DNA of 64,000 nucleotides from assembly GCF_019132845.1 (NCBI RefSeq), contig NZ_JAHSPR010000012.1, positions 1-64,000 of the forward strand. Direction: 5' to 3'. The notes under the pieces were generated by a model, which saw only the letters and a list, made by a program, of their open reading frames with translations, was not told the origin of the DNA and made no database searches. The number at the start of each line of letters is the position of its first letter. Position 1 is the stretch's first letter. Of this stretch, positions 28,701-37,648 are shown piece after piece. A program made the translations under genes and the position numbers. The DNA is from Advenella alkanexedens. Its GTDB lineage: Bacteria; Pseudomonadota; Gammaproteobacteria; Burkholderiales; Burkholderiaceae_B.

Positions 28701-30500
28701 GCTGTCCAGCACGGGTTGGGAAACCTCTATCCGCTGGGGTGGATTAACGTTGTTGATATCCAGCAGATTGGGCTTGGGTCCAATAAAGGAAACCAGCGAC
28801 ATCACCATTTGCTCGCGGATTGGATCAATCGGCGGATTGGTGACCTGCGCAAACAGCTGACGGAAATAATTATAGAAAGACTTCGAGCGGTTGGACAGCA
28901 CGGCCAAAGGCGCGTCGTTACCCATTGAGCCAATCGCCTCTTCGCCATTTTTACCCATGGGTTCAAGAATGAACTTGATATCCTCCTGGGTCCAGCCAAA
29001 CGCCTGCTGGCGATCCAGCAAAGAAGCGTGGCTCATGTAGTCGGCAGCATGTACCGTGTCTGTGGCGGGCAAATCGTCCAGGCGTACGCGCAAACGCTCG
29101 ATCCACTGTCTGTAGGGACGGTTATTGGCCAATTGAGACTTGATTTCCTCATCATCAATAATGCGGCCCTGCTCCAGGTCAATCAGCAACATTTTTCCGG
29201 GTTGCAAACGCCATTTTTTCACAATCCGATGCTCTGGGATGGTCAGGGTACCGGCTTCTGAAGCCAGAATGATCATATTGTCATCGGTAATCAGGTAACG
29301 GGCCGGACGAAGGCCATTGCGGTCCAGGGTGGCACCGATCTGGCGACCATCGGTAAATGCCACGGCAGCAGGACCGTCCCAGGGTTCCATTTTGGCGGCA
29401 TTATACTCATAGAAAGCACGACGGTTGACATCCATGTCGGTATGCTGTTCCCAGGCTTCGGGAATCATCATCATCATGGCATGGGCCAGCGAGTAACCCG
29501 ATGTCACCAGCAATTCCAGGCAATTGTCAAAGGTGGCCGTATCAGACTGTCCTTCGTAAACAATCGGATAGAGTTTTTGCAGGTCGCTGCCCAGCACCGC
29601 GGATTCCATCATACCTTCACGGGCACGCAGCCAGTTGAAGTTACCCTTGACCGTATTGATCTCTCCGTTATGCGCAATCATGCGATAAGGATGGGCCAAT
29701 GGCCAGGCTGGAAAGGTATTGGTGGAAAACCGCTGGTGCACCATGGCCAGGGCGGAAACAGTCCGCGTATCGGCCAGGTCACGGTAATAGGTCCCCACCT
29801 GATCGGCCAGTAACAAACCTTTATAAACTACCGTGCGAACCGATGCGGATGGCACAAAATATTCGGTACTATGAGCCAGATTCATGGCCTGAATGGCATG
29901 ACTCGCGGTTTTACGAATCACATACAACTTTCTTTCCAGGGCATCGGGCACCATCACATCCGGGCCACGACCAATGAACAGCTGACGGATAACCGGCTCG
30001 CAAGCGCGTACCGCCGGTGACATGGGCATATCACTGTCTACCGGCACATCGCGCCAGCCCAGCAGAACCTGCCCTTCATCGCGGACCGCCCGTTCCAGTT
30101 CTTTTTCACAAGCCAGCCGGGAAGCGGTTTCTTTTGGCAGGAAAACCATGGCCACCCCATACTCGCCCTCAGGTGGCAGCGTGACGCCCTGGCGTGCCAT
30201 TTCATCCCGATACAGGGCATCCGGAATCTGGATCAGGATACCGGCGCCATCACCCATTAACTTATCGGCACCCACCGCACCACGGTGGTCCAGATTTTCA
30301 AGAATTTTCAGGCCCTGCTGTACAATGGCATGGCTTTTTTGTCCCTTAATATTAGCCACAAACCCGACACCACAGGCATCATGTTCATTGTCCCGGTCGT
30401 ACAGGCCCTGGGATCGGGGCTGCCGGTGTGGTGGTATACCAATGGCCGAGGCATCAATAAACGCCTCTGTCACAATATCTTTATTAATCAGGGTAGACAT
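25755..30500 (-). CDS. gltB: Glutamate synthase, large (alpha) subunit
   Basis: Makes two glutamates from glutamine and 2-oxoglutarate with GltD. The 1581-residue protein has an N-terminal Ntn amidotransferase domain, whose nucleophile would be C43 ([13 protein letters not shown]) after removal of a 42-residue propeptide. A central domain and the FMN-binding synthase domain follow ([14 protein letters not shown]..., [17 protein letters not shown]). The 3Fe-4S site is [15 protein letters not shown], and a C-terminal beta-helix holds the repeated [21 protein letters not shown] pattern. The promoter lies in the 289-base gap to dbpA. Confidence 0.97.
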   Translation of the reverse strand: MSTLINKDIVTEAFIDASAIGIPPHRQPRSQGLYDRDNEHDACGVGFVANIKGQKSHAIVQQGLKILENLDHRGAVGADKLMGDGAGILIQIPDALYRDEMARQGVTLPPEGEYGVAMVFLPKETASRLACEKELERAVRDEGQVLLGWRDVPVDSDMPMSPAVRACEPVIRQLFIGRGPDVMVPDALERKLYVIRKTASHAIQAMNLAHSTEYFVPSASVRTVVYKGLLLADQVGTYYRDLADTRTVSALAMVHQRFSTNTFPAWPLAHPYRMIAHNGEINTVKGNFNWLRAREGMMESAVLGSDLQKLYPIVYEGQSDTATFDNCLELLVTSGYSLAHAMMMMIPEAWEQHTDMDVNRRAFYEYNAAKMEPWDGPAAVAFTDGRQIGATLDRNGLRPARYLITDDNMIILASEAGTLTIPEHRIVKKWRLQPGKMLLIDLEQGRIIDDEEIKSQLANNRPYRQWIERLRVRLDDLPATDTVHAADYMSHASLLDRQQAFGWTQEDIKFILEPMGKNGEEAIGSMGNDAPLAVLSNRSKSFYNYFRQLFAQVTNPPIDPIREQMVMSLVSFIGPKPNLLDINNVNPPQRIEVSQPVLDSVGMSRLREIERYTDNKFRCHELDITYPASWGTEGIEACIAALCASAVDAVRSGFNILIISDRKVDSEHVAIPALLATSAIHQHLIRSGLRTNTGLVVETGSAREVHHFALLGGYGAEAVYPYLAMETLAATGGEKAVKNYIKAVGKGLNKVMSKMGISTYMSYTGAQIFEAVGLKSDLVRKYFTGTPCNIEGLGIFEVAEEAFRLHRQAFGNDPVLANELDAGGDYAFRIRGEEHMWTPDSIAKLQHATRANNYRTYKEYAQLINDQSRRHMTFRGLFEFKVDPARAIALEEVEPAKEIVKRFATGAMSLGSISTEAHAVLAVAMNRIGGKSNTGEGGEDELRYRAEMQSGKSNIKTGDTLASVLGADRIVAEVPLLKGDSLRSKIKQVASGRFGVSAEYLSSADQIQIKMAQGAKPGEGGQLPGHKVSEYIAKLRYSVPGVGLISPPPHHDIYSIEDLAQLIHDLKNVNPSASISTKLVSEVGVGTIAAGVAKAKSDHIVIAGHDGGTGASPISSIKHAGTPWELGLSETQQTLVLNKLRSRVRVQADGQMKTGRDVVIGALLGADEFGFATAPLVVEGCIMMRKCHLNTCPVGVATQDPVLRQKFKGKPEHVVNYFFFVAEEVREIMAQLGIRKFDDLVGRADLLDMRAGVTHWKAKGLDFSRVFYQPDTETGKYHTEAQDHGLEGALDKQLIERSKSAIERGEKVSFIIPVRNRNRTVGAMLSGVVARKYGHEGLPDDTIHIQFNGVAGQSFGAFLAHGISFDLVGEANDYVGKGLSGGRISIRSPNDFRGYGPEHIIVGNTVLYGALGGEAYFNGVAGERFAVRNSGAAAVVEGTGDHGCEYMTGGTVVVLGETGRNFAAGMSGGVAYVWDPEGKFKRRCNLSMVELEAVVSHAEQEKEARIECWHTAKRGDNRQTDEAILRYLVEEHFRLTGSFRARDLLSNWEVSRAQFVKVMPVEYRRALSEMWQSEQACQKVA

Positions 30501-30591
30501 ACATGCTCCGCAATGGGTTCGAGCTAAACAAGGTTCTTTTCAGCTTTCAAGAATAAAGACAAAATTCTTACTGCGCAACAAAAATAAAAGG

Positions 30592-30648
30592 GGTCGAACC
30601 CTATTTTTTTATCATTATTATTTTTGCTTAAAAAATAAGGGACAGACC
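30592..30648. repeat. Imperfect palindrome between gltB and dbpA
   Basis: Outer arms GGTC (30592-30595) and GACC (30645-30648) and inner arms of the form CCCT-A-run/T-run-AAGGG pair across about 57 bases, with small internal mismatches. The gltB-dbpA gap is otherwise AT-rich and without other structure that I can see. The sequence is REP-like, and a RAYT-type protein is encoded 3 kb away; the link is inference. Confidence 0.4.
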
Positions 30649-30789
30649 AATTAAATATTTGTTTTTATTGGAAATACCCTTATTTTGAGCCAGTATTAAA
30701 ATTTCCATTTTTCACATAACAATAAAAGCCCGACACCAATTGCGTTTACAATTCTGTTTTATTTTCCTACTTGAATACAACACCCAGCC

Positions 30790-32169
30790 ATGACCGCCAC
30801 TTCCTTTTCTTCCTTACCCCTTTCTGCCGAACAACAACATAATCTGTCGGAATTGGGTTACGCCACCATGACACCCATACAGGCGGAAAGCCTGCCCCTG
30901 ATCCTGGCCGGTCGGGATGTTCTGGCCCAGGCACAAACCGGCAGCGGCAAAACCCTGGCTTTCGGCCTGGGCATCATGCAAAAAATCAACCCGGTCTTTT
31001 TTGGCATCCAGGGTCTGGTCCTGTGTCCCACCCGGGAACTGGCCGACCAGGTTTCCCGGGAACTGCGGAAACTGGCACGCGCCTTGGGCAATATCAAAAT
31101 CCTGACCCTGTGTGGTGGTGCAGCCTTGCGCCCCCAAATAGAATCGCTTTCGCATGGCGCACATATTGTGGTGGGTACCCCCGGGCGCATCCTGGACTTG
31201 CAGGAACGTGGGCAACTGGAGCTGGGCACGGTTAAAACACTGGTGTTTGATGAAGCCGACCGCATGATTGACATGGGTTTTTATGATGATATTTGCGCCA
31301 TTACCCGCGCCTGCCCGCTAAAACGCCAAACCCTGATGTTTTCAGCCACTTATCCGGCTCCTATCCTGCAAGACTGCGAAGGTTTCATGATCAACCCTGA
31401 AAAGGTCCAGGTCGAATCCCTGCCCAGCCAGAGCCAGATTGAGCAGGTTTTTTATGAAATCAACCCCGAACAGCGTTTTGCGGCAACCGCTACCCTGCTT
31501 AATCATTTCCGCCCGGTATCCACCCTGGCATTTTGCAATACCAAGGCGCAATGCGAGGCACTGGCAGAAGACCTGCAGCAGCGTGGCATCCGGGCACTTG
31601 TCTTGCATGGCGATCTGGAACAGCGCGACCGTGAAGATGTACTGGTTCAGTTTATCAACCAGAGCTGTTCGGTACTGGTGGCCACCGATGTGGCCGCCCG
31701 CGGCCTGGACATCCAGACCCTCGATGCCGTGATCAACGTGGATATCTCTCCCAACGCGGAAACCCACATCCACCGCATTGGGCGCACAGGCAGGAGTGAA
31801 GCCAAAGGGTTGGCATTAACCTTGTGCAGCCCGCAAGAAAGGTTCAGGGCGGAACGCATTGAAAAAACGCTTGAAGCACCATTGGACTGGCAGGATTTAC
31901 CCCAGGTCAAAGACAATGCCCGTTCTTTACAGCCGCCCATGAAAACCATTTGCCTGCGGGCCGGCAAAAAAGACAAGATCCGCCCTGGCGACTTGCTGGG
32001 CGCCCTAACCAAAGACATTGGCCTGCAGGCCAGCCAGGTGGGCAAAATCAATATTTATGATTTTGTTTCTTTTGTTGCCATTGAACGCAAGGTAGCCAAT
32101 GACACGATTACCAAACTTCGTGAACGCACCATCAAGGGCAAGCAGTTGCAAATGCGGTTCATGGAATAA
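30790..32169 (+). CDS. dbpA: DEAD-box ATP-dependent RNA helicase DbpA
   Basis: Helicase that acts on helix 92 of 23S rRNA during large-subunit assembly. The 459-residue protein shows the Q motif, AQTGSGKT, PTRELADQ, the DEAD box (FDEADRMIDMGF), SAT (MFSATYP) and the C-terminal helicase motifs ARGLDIQ and HRIGRTGR. The last 75 residues (KDKIRPGDLLGALTKDIGL..., KINIYDFVSFVAIE) form the DbpA RNA-binding domain, which separates it from other DEAD proteins. Confidence 0.95.
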   Translation: MTATSFSSLPLSAEQQHNLSELGYATMTPIQAESLPLILAGRDVLAQAQTGSGKTLAFGLGIMQKINPVFFGIQGLVLCPTRELADQVSRELRKLARALGNIKILTLCGGAALRPQIESLSHGAHIVVGTPGRILDLQERGQLELGTVKTLVFDEADRMIDMGFYDDICAITRACPLKRQTLMFSATYPAPILQDCEGFMINPEKVQVESLPSQSQIEQVFYEINPEQRFAATATLLNHFRPVSTLAFCNTKAQCEALAEDLQQRGIRALVLHGDLEQRDREDVLVQFINQSCSVLVATDVAARGLDIQTLDAVINVDISPNAETHIHRIGRTGRSEAKGLALTLCSPQERFRAERIEKTLEAPLDWQDLPQVKDNARSLQPPMKTICLRAGKKDKIRPGDLLGALTKDIGLQASQVGKINIYDFVSFVAIERKVANDTITKLRERTIKGKQLQMRFME

Positions 32170-32188
32170 GTGTCTCGTGCAAAGCACA

Positions 32189-32223
32189 GCCAGACTGCAG
32201 CGATTAAATCGCCACGGTCTGGC
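32189..32223. terminator. Strong two-part hairpin between dbpA and glpK
   Basis: A nine-base-pair outer stem (32189-32197 with 32215-32223, one G-U), a symmetric CA/CA internal loop and a five-base-pair inner stem with a three-base loop. It covers the glpK stop codon (32204-32206) and sits between converging genes, so it probably ends transcripts from both sides. Confidence 0.65.
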
Positions 32224-33697
32224 GAACCGCACGGTTCCAGTTTTCCATTAAGCGGGCCGCTTCATCCCGCCCGATATTCGGCTCAAAACGGCGCTCTTCA
32301 CGCCATAATGAAGAAAGTTCATCGGTACCCGACCACAGCCCAATCTGCAAGCCGGCCAAATAAGCCGCACCCAGGGCAGTGGTTTCAATAATTTGGGGAC
32401 GGACCACTGGAATCCCCAGCAAATCGGCCTGAAACTGCATCAAGGCATCATTCACGCAAGCACCGCCGTCCACCCGCAACTCCTGCAAGGGCACACCATT
32501 GCCTGCCCTGGCATCAAGACTCATGGCTTCCAGCAAGGCAGCACTTTGATAGGCAATACTTTCAACCGCTGCCCTGGCAATGTGTGCTGCTGTCGTACCC
32601 CTGGTCAGGCCGGTAATGCTTCCGCGCGCATCGGCATCCCAATACGGCGCACCCAGACCAGTAAAAGCGGGCACAAAAAACACCCCGCCGCTATCAGGCA
32701 CCGATTCGGCCAACGACTGCACCTGGGCACTTTGGTTAATAATGCCCAGGCCATCACGCAACCATTGCACCACCGCCCCACCCACAAATACGCTACCTTC
32801 AAGGGCATATTCCTGGATCTCACCATGCCGGGCCGTCCGGGTGGTCAACAGGCCATTGCCAGACACCCTGAAATGCTCACCCGCGTGCAACAGGGCAAAA
32901 CAGCCGGTACCATACGTATTCTTGGCCATTCCGGCCCTGAAACAAGCCTGGCCAAATAAGGCACTTTGCTGGTCACCCGCCACCCCACCAATCGGTATGA
33001 CATATCCGGCAATCGCTTCATCCATCTGACCATAAGAGGCACTGGATGGCAACACCTCGGGCAGCATATTGGCCGGAATACCGAATAAATCCAGCAAAGC
33101 CGGATCCCAGCGATTTTCCCGGATATTGAACAGCAGGGTACGCGACGCATTGCTGACATCGGTGGCATGCACCCGACCTTTGCTTAACTGCCATAACAGC
33201 CAGCTGTCCACCGTACCAAAGGCCAATTCTCCCTGTTCGGCCAGCTGACGGGCATTGGGGACGTTTTCAAGAATCCAGCTCAATTTGGTGGCCGAGAAAT
33301 AAGCATCCAGTTTCAGGCCCGTGCGTTCCTGGATAAACGGCTCAAGCCCCTTTTCCCTTAAGGTACGGCACAGGGCTTCACCACGCCGGTCTTGCCAGAC
33401 AATGGCCCGACATAATGCCTGCCCGGTTTTACGATGCCAGACCAGGGTGGTTTCCCGTTGATTGGTAATACCCGCTGCCGCTATCCGCCCCGGACTGACT
33501 CCTGACTGACGAATAACCGCCTGCAGGGTTGCCAACTGTGATTGCCAGATTTCCTGCGGCTCATGCTCCACCCAGCCCGATTGCGGATAATACTGGGGAA
33601 ATTCCTGCTGCGCCATGGCGACAATATTGCCATGCCGGTCAAACAGAATACTGCGCGAACTTGAAGTTCCCTGGTCAAGGGCCAGTAAATAGTCCAT
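32204..33697 (-). CDS. glpK: Glycerol kinase
   Basis: Phosphorylates glycerol with ATP. The 497-residue FGGY-family protein begins [20 protein letters not shown] and has the family segments [49 protein letters not shown] and [20 protein letters not shown] start at 33697, five bases after AAGGA; the frame stays open to 33712. No glpF, glpD or glpR neighbours are present; the upstream gene on the same strand is the RAYT-like gene. Confidence 0.96.
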   Translation of the reverse strand: MDYLLALDQGTSSSRSILFDRHGNIVAMAQQEFPQYYPQSGWVEHEPQEIWQSQLATLQAVIRQSGVSPGRIAAAGITNQRETTLVWHRKTGQALCRAIVWQDRRGEALCRTLREKGLEPFIQERTGLKLDAYFSATKLSWILENVPNARQLAEQGELAFGTVDSWLLWQLSKGRVHATDVSNASRTLLFNIRENRWDPALLDLFGIPANMLPEVLPSSASYGQMDEAIAGYVIPIGGVAGDQQSALFGQACFRAGMAKNTYGTGCFALLHAGEHFRVSGNGLLTTRTARHGEIQEYALEGSVFVGGAVVQWLRDGLGIINQSAQVQSLAESVPDSGGVFFVPAFTGLGAPYWDADARGSITGLTRGTTAAHIARAAVESIAYQSAALLEAMSLDARAGNGVPLQELRVDGGACVNDALMQFQADLLGIPVVRPQIIETTALGAAYLAGLQIGLWSGTDELSSLWREERRFEPNIGRDEAARLMENWNRAVRQTVAI

Positions 33698-33816
33698 ATC
33701 CATCCTTTTCATTTTTCATTCTTTATGTCTGGACAGTATATCGTTTCCAACATTAAGCTTGAACAGGACAATAAAGAAGAATGACAAACGAGCAGAAGCG
33801 TTCAATGAACAGGCCT

Positions 33817-34518
33817 TTATGTCTCTTCGGATTCGGGCTGGATTTTTCTTGGACGACCACGCTTACCAGGGCTGACACGTCGACTGGCACTGCCTGAGAG
33901 CGACGCCAGGAATGACTCGCTACCCAGCGCCCATTGTCCCGCCAGGGCAGCGGCAATCCTGGCACTTTCATTCATGGACAAACCGTGGTGGAACATTTCC
34001 CGATATCGGGCCTGACGGTCAAATGGGGTATTGCCAGTCTGCCAATAATCCTCATGATCGGTCAACCAGGCCACCGAGCCCAGACTGGCACCGGTATGAA
34101 TACCCGCCGAGGACCAAGGCCACAACTCGGGCGCATCCATGCCTTTCTCGCGACTGGTAAAGGACTCCATCCAAACCATGGCTGGCAGCACCCACTGCCC
34201 GGGCTCAAGCAGGGCAGAACGGTATCGGCCCTGAAAAACAGGCCCGGATCGCAACGAGGCCGCCAGGTTTCTGCCTAACGACTGCATGACACGGGAAATA
34301 CCCTGTTCGTTTTCAGGTGTTGCAAGCAAGAGGATGCTGTCATCAACCAGCGTCCAGCCATGCAAGGCCACTTTATGCACATTCACCAGATCGGCCAGCC
34401 AGGCCTGAACCTGATTCATGAGTTTTCCCGCATCGGGGGCTGTATTGAAAGAATGAACAAGCCTTGCATGAACCAATTGTGCTATGCGTGGGGCATACAG
34501 GCGGGGAAGTCGGGCCAT
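33817..34518 (-). CDS. REP-associated tyrosine transposase relative lacking the catalytic residues
   Basis: A 233-residue intact frame resembling RAYT (TnpA_REP, IS200-like Y1 fold) proteins: MARLPRLYAPR at the start, FQGRYRSALLE in the middle, then WPWSS and a KRGRPRK tail. In active members an HxH motif (DNHVHLL-type) and a tyrosine in the helix after GRYxxxLV are required. Here the HxH region reads VDDSILLL, QYLL-type reads QWVL, and the RYIELNP-type helix reads VWMESFT. So both metal histidines and the candidate tyrosines are gone while the frame is undamaged. This suggests a domesticated DNA-binding protein rather than a decaying transposase. The basic tail contains an AT-hook-like RGRP core. 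No flanking inverted repeats were seen. Confidence 0.7.
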   Translation of the reverse strand: MARLPRLYAPRIAQLVHARLVHSFNTAPDAGKLMNQVQAWLADLVNVHKVALHGWTLVDDSILLLATPENEQGISRVMQSLGRNLAASLRSGPVFQGRYRSALLEPGQWVLPAMVWMESFTSREKGMDAPELWPWSSAGIHTGASLGSVAWLTDHEDYWQTGNTPFDRQARYREMFHHGLSMNESARIAAALAGQWALGSESFLASLSGSASRRVSPGKRGRPRKIQPESEET

Positions 34519-34638
34519 GGTAGCTCAATCAAAGAATAGACAAGACAAATTGTAGCGAAAAACCGGCGCTACTACAGGTACAATCTTTGTGTTTAAGTGA
34601 ACTTGTTTTTCTTCCACCCATTTTCTGAGGTCAACGAC

Positions 34639-35478
34639 ATGAATCTTGAAATTATCAGCGAACATGCCTGTTTTGACGGGGTACAGCGCTTTTACCAACA
34701 CCAGTCCAGTGAAATCGGACTGCCTATGCGCTTTTCCGTATTTATCCCCCGCCAGGCCGAAAATGGCGCCTTGCCTGCCCTGTTTTACCTGGCCGGCCTG
34801 ACCTGCACCGAAGAAACCTTCATGATCAAAGGTGGTGCCCAGCGTTACGCGGCTGAACACGGCATCATGCTGATTGCCCCGGACACCAGCCCAAGAGGAG
34901 CCGGTATAGAGGGAGAGGACGAACACTGGGATTTTGGCACCGGGGCCGGCTTTTATCTGGACGCGACCGAGCCCGGCTGGAGTAAAAATTACCGGATGTA
35001 CAGCTACATTACCAAAGAACTTTATGCAATTGCCGAATCATTGGGTGCCGCCAAAGACCGGATTGGTATTTTCGGACACTCGATGGGCGGCCACGGTGCC
35101 CTGGTGCTGGCCCTGAAAAACCCCCAACTGTTCAAATCCGTCTCCGCTTTTGCCCCGGTAGCCGCACCAGTCAAATGTCCTTGGGGACAAAAAGCCTTCT
35201 CCCGCTATTTGGGCAATGACAAGACCCAGTGGGAAGCGTATGACGCCTCCTGCCTGATGCAGACCCTGCACAATCCTTTTCCTAAGGGGATCCTGATAGA
35301 TCAGGGCCTGAAAGACAGTTTCCTGCAAGAGCAGTTGCACCCTGACGCCTTCGAAGCAGCATGTGAACAGGCCAAGCAGTCGTTGGTCCTGCGTCGTCAC
35401 GCGCAATACGATCACGGTTATTATTTCATTTCTACGTTCATGGAAGACCATATCCGTTTTCATGCCGAGCGTCTTTAA
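34639..35478 (+). CDS. fghA: S-formylglutathione hydrolase
   Basis: Esterase D family serine hydrolase that completes glutathione-dependent formaldehyde oxidation by releasing formate. The 279-residue protein has LAGLTCTEETFMIKGGAQR, the nucleophile elbow GHSMGGHGA (S148), the Asp in DQGLKDSFL and the His in QYDHGYYF. The start at 34639 follows GAGG by eight bases. The usual partner, glutathione-dependent formaldehyde dehydrogenase, is not adjacent. Confidence 0.94.
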   Translation: MNLEIISEHACFDGVQRFYQHQSSEIGLPMRFSVFIPRQAENGALPALFYLAGLTCTEETFMIKGGAQRYAAEHGIMLIAPDTSPRGAGIEGEDEHWDFGTGAGFYLDATEPGWSKNYRMYSYITKELYAIAESLGAAKDRIGIFGHSMGGHGALVLALKNPQLFKSVSAFAPVAAPVKCPWGQKAFSRYLGNDKTQWEAYDASCLMQTLHNPFPKGILIDQGLKDSFLQEQLHPDAFEAACEQAKQSLVLRRHAQYDHGYYFISTFMEDHIRFHAERL

Positions 35479-35527
35479 GACAGATTTTCAGCCGAAAAAC
35501 CGTCGTCTTAAATGCATTGAATGCATT

Positions 35528-35551
35528 GAATCAGGAACTTTTTCCTGATTC
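35528..35551 (+). terminator. Hairpin after fghA
   Basis: A perfect ten-base-pair inverted repeat (35528-35537 and 35542-35551) with a four-base loop, 50 bases past the fghA stop. No U-run follows, so termination is likely but not certain. It lies just upstream of the rpoH operator. Confidence 0.55.
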
Positions 35552-35561
35552 CGGCATCTCA

Positions 35562-35588
35562 TTAGCACTCTTTTCAATTGAGTGCTAA
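35562..35588 (+). promoter_or_regulatory. CIRCE operator (HrcA-binding site) upstream of rpoH
   Basis: A perfect match to the CIRCE consensus: TTAGCACTC (35562-35570), nine spacer bases, GAGTGCTAA (35580-35588). HrcA repressor binds this element at groESL and related operons in many bacteria and releases it on heat shock. Here it lies 44 bases before the rpoH start codon and overlaps an AT-rich TATATA stretch that could be the -10 box. Confidence 0.93.
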
Positions 35589-35632
35589 TATATACAACGA
35601 AAATATTATTTCAACGGAGTCAAACAAAATCT

Positions 35633-36511
35633 ATGTCAAATCAAACGCTTGCACTGTCAAACCCCAATGTTGCCATGGCCATCTCCAACCCCGGAGCATT
35701 GGGCACCATCGACGCATACATTAGTGCAGTGAACCGTTTACCTGTTCTGTCCGCGGAACAGGAAAAGAGTTTGGCTGAACAACTGCAAAAAGAAGGCAAT
35801 CTTGATGCAGCCCGTGACCTGATCATGTCGCACCTTCGTCTGGTGGTGTCTATTTCCCGTCAATATCTGGGCTACGGCCTGCCTCATGCCGACCTTATCC
35901 AGGAAGGCAATATCGGCCTGATGAAAGCGGTCAAACGTTTTGATGTTTCCCGTGGTGTACGTCTGGTTTCCTTTGCCGTTCATTGGATCAAGGCGGAAAT
36001 CCATGAGTACATCATCCGTAACTGGCGCATGGTAAAAATTGCCACCACCAAAGCCCAACGCAAGCTGTTTTTCAACTTGCGCAGCATGCGTCCCGATGGC
36101 CAAACTCTTGATCCGGAACACATTGAAGGCATTGCCGCCAAACTGAATGTCCGCCCAGAGGATGTGAGCGAAATGGAGGTCCGTCTTTCAGGCCGCGATA
36201 TGTCGTTTGAATCACAAACCGATGATGATGACGAATTCGCCCCCATTTCTTACCTGTCAGACGAGGGCGACCACGAGCCCACCACAGTGATCGAAAAACA
36301 TGCCTACGACACGCTGCAAAGCTCGGGTATTACCCAGGCACTTTCACTGCTTGATCCCCGTGCCCGGCGTATTATTGAAGCCCGCTGGCTGCAAGATGAG
36401 GGCGGTGCCACCTTGCATGAACTGGCTGAGGAATTTGGAGTATCGGCCGAGCGAATCCGGCAAATCGAGGCGGCAGCCCTGAAAAAAATGCGCAAGGCAT
36501 TAAGCGATTAA
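35633..36511 (+). CDS. rpoH: Heat-shock sigma factor RpoH (sigma-32)
   Basis: Directs RNA polymerase to heat-shock promoters. The 292-residue protein has region 1.2 (IDAYISAVNRLPVLSAEQE), region 2 (DLIQEGNIGLMKAVKRFD, VSFAVHWIKAEIHEYIIRNW), the RpoH-box residues QRKLFFNLR that distinguish it from other sigma factors, and region 4 (LHELAEEFGVSAERIRQIE). The ATG at 35633 begins MSNQTLALS; the nearest purine-rich site (CGGAG) is 13 bases upstream, rather far. The CIRCE element upstream predicts HrcA repression. Confidence 0.96.
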   Translation: MSNQTLALSNPNVAMAISNPGALGTIDAYISAVNRLPVLSAEQEKSLAEQLQKEGNLDAARDLIMSHLRLVVSISRQYLGYGLPHADLIQEGNIGLMKAVKRFDVSRGVRLVSFAVHWIKAEIHEYIIRNWRMVKIATTKAQRKLFFNLRSMRPDGQTLDPEHIEGIAAKLNVRPEDVSEMEVRLSGRDMSFESQTDDDDEFAPISYLSDEGDHEPTTVIEKHAYDTLQSSGITQALSLLDPRARRIIEARWLQDEGGATLHELAEEFGVSAERIRQIEAAALKKMRKALSD

Positions 36512-36540
36512 TTGCCTGCCCGCTATTGCTGTACTGCCTG

Positions 36541-36575
36541 ATGCCATGCTTGCCTTAAAGCATGGCATTAAATTT
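36541..36575 (+). terminator. Terminator of rpoH
   Basis: A perfect eleven-base-pair inverted repeat (36541-36551 and 36558-36568) with a six-base loop, followed by TAAATTTT, 30 bases past the rpoH stop. Confidence 0.85.
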
Positions 36576-36639
36576 TCATACGCCTGGCTTATATTCAATA
36601 CATACATATTGATACAATTTAGCCGGGATTAAATTGAAC

Positions 36640-36793
36640 CATTACAGGTGCTACAGGCCTAATCACCATAGGCCCCGAGAATATCTGTGCAATGCAGGCT
36701 TTGGGGCTTGGCATCCGTTTCTGCTTCTCCTCTTTCCCCTCCCCCTTTGAAACGGATGATTCAGGCACTTCATCATATGAAGTGCTTTTTTTT
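36640..36793 (+). ncRNA. Candidate small RNA with pyrimidine-rich loop and intrinsic terminator
   Basis: Between the rpoH terminator and the converging lipoprotein gene lies a second, plus-strand terminator: a nine-base-pair stem (36765-36773 and 36777-36785) followed by eight T (36786-36793). No reading frame precedes it. Upstream are a six-base-pair hairpin (36656-36661/36669-36674) and a perfect ten-base-pair stem (36712-36721/36749-36758) closing a 27-base loop. That loop is pyrimidine at 26 of 27 positions and contains CTCCTC (36727-36732) and CCCCTCCCCC (36736-36745), complementary to purine-rich ribosome sites. An alternative pairing 36672-36676/36703-36707 competes with the first hairpin. 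The 5' end is a guess; I saw no clear promoter. A 3'-derived fragment of read-through rpoH mRNA is an alternative. Confidence 0.5.
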
Positions 36794-36805
36794 ATGAGTG
36801 TGAAC

Positions 36806-37648
36806 TCAACCCTGGTTACCCTCAAGATTGTCCTGGTTGGCCTCAAGATTCACCAGCACTTCAACCCTGCGGTTAGGCGCCAGACAAGCGATAAGTTCCT
36901 GACGGTTGCCAACATCTTCACATTGCACCAATGGTTGCGACTCACCAAGCCCTTGCACGGTAATGAGGGAAGATGGCACGCCATTGGACACCAGATATCC
37001 GGCAACGCTGTTTGCACGCTTTTCCGACAAGACTTGGTTATAGGCCTCTGGACCCAGTCGATCGGTATGACCGATAATTAACACCGATTTGACGCCTGGT
37101 TGATTGCGAATTTCCTGGCTTAATGCTTCCAGACGCAATTTACCGCGTTGCTGTAAATCATTGATGCCAGAACCATTAAATGCAAACAGACCGTCAGCCT
37201 CAAGCGTAACTTTTCGTGCCTGCTCAACGACTTTTTCAGGGGGTTCATTCGAACAGACATCATCGGGACCTACCGGTTTCCAATAAAAACTGCGTGCCAG
37301 CATGTCCTTGTCGAACAAAATCTTGTATTGGCAGGAAGACACATTATTTGTGCCTTTTCCAGGCGTATTCAGGTAAAACAGGAAATCCCATTCACGTGGC
37401 GCAAAACCTTCCGAGAAATGAGGACGCCCCAGCAAATAATAAAGCTGGTCTTTAGTTACGCCTGAACGCACCAGACTAAGGTTTTCAGGGTTGGGGGCGA
37501 TTCCCCTTCCATTATCATAAGTAATGCTACGAATATCTGGAAAAACCGGGTTATCGGTTGTGCCGTCGGGCATGACATTGCTAAGTGACCCACAGGCACT
37601 CAGGGAAAGGCCTGCCAATGCTGTCACGATTACTCTGTGGAAATTCAT
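36806..37648 (-). CDS. Outer-membrane lipoprotein with BamE-like and OmpA domains
   Basis: A 280-residue lipoprotein (lipobox LSAC after MNFHRVIVTALAGLS). The middle part (VRSGVTKDQLYYLLGRPHFSEGFAPREWDFLFYL) has the SmpA/OmlA (BamE-like) pattern. The C-terminal 120 residues form an OmpA-like peptidoglycan-binding domain: GHTDRLGPEAYNQVLSEKRANSVAGYLVSNGV and NRRVEVLVN. It would link the outer membrane to peptidoglycan. Start at 37648 with GGAG eight bases upstream; the frame stays open to 37720. Whether it serves the BAM complex is unknown. Confidence 0.88.
   Translation of the reverse strand: MNFHRVIVTALAGLSLSACGSLSNVMPDGTTDNPVFPDIRSITYDNGRGIAPNPENLSLVRSGVTKDQLYYLLGRPHFSEGFAPREWDFLFYLNTPGKGTNNVSSCQYKILFDKDMLARSFYWKPVGPDDVCSNEPPEKVVEQARKVTLEADGLFAFNGSGINDLQQRGKLRLEALSQEIRNQPGVKSVLIIGHTDRLGPEAYNQVLSEKRANSVAGYLVSNGVPSSLITVQGLGESQPLVQCEDVGNRQELIACLAPNRRVEVLVNLEANQDNLEGNQG

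Noticed and set aside
33697-34638. Active IS200/IS605-type insertion sequence
   Set aside because: The RAYT-like protein lacks the HxH and tyrosine residues, and no terminal hairpins or second gene flank it.
35511-35529. Tandem ATGCATTGA repeat upstream of rpoH
   Set aside because: Only two copies of nine bases; no further array, so probably chance or slippage.
36600-36793. 6S RNA
   Set aside because: 6S RNA is one long hairpin whose ends pair around a central bubble. Here the stems are local and independent and the ends do not pair.
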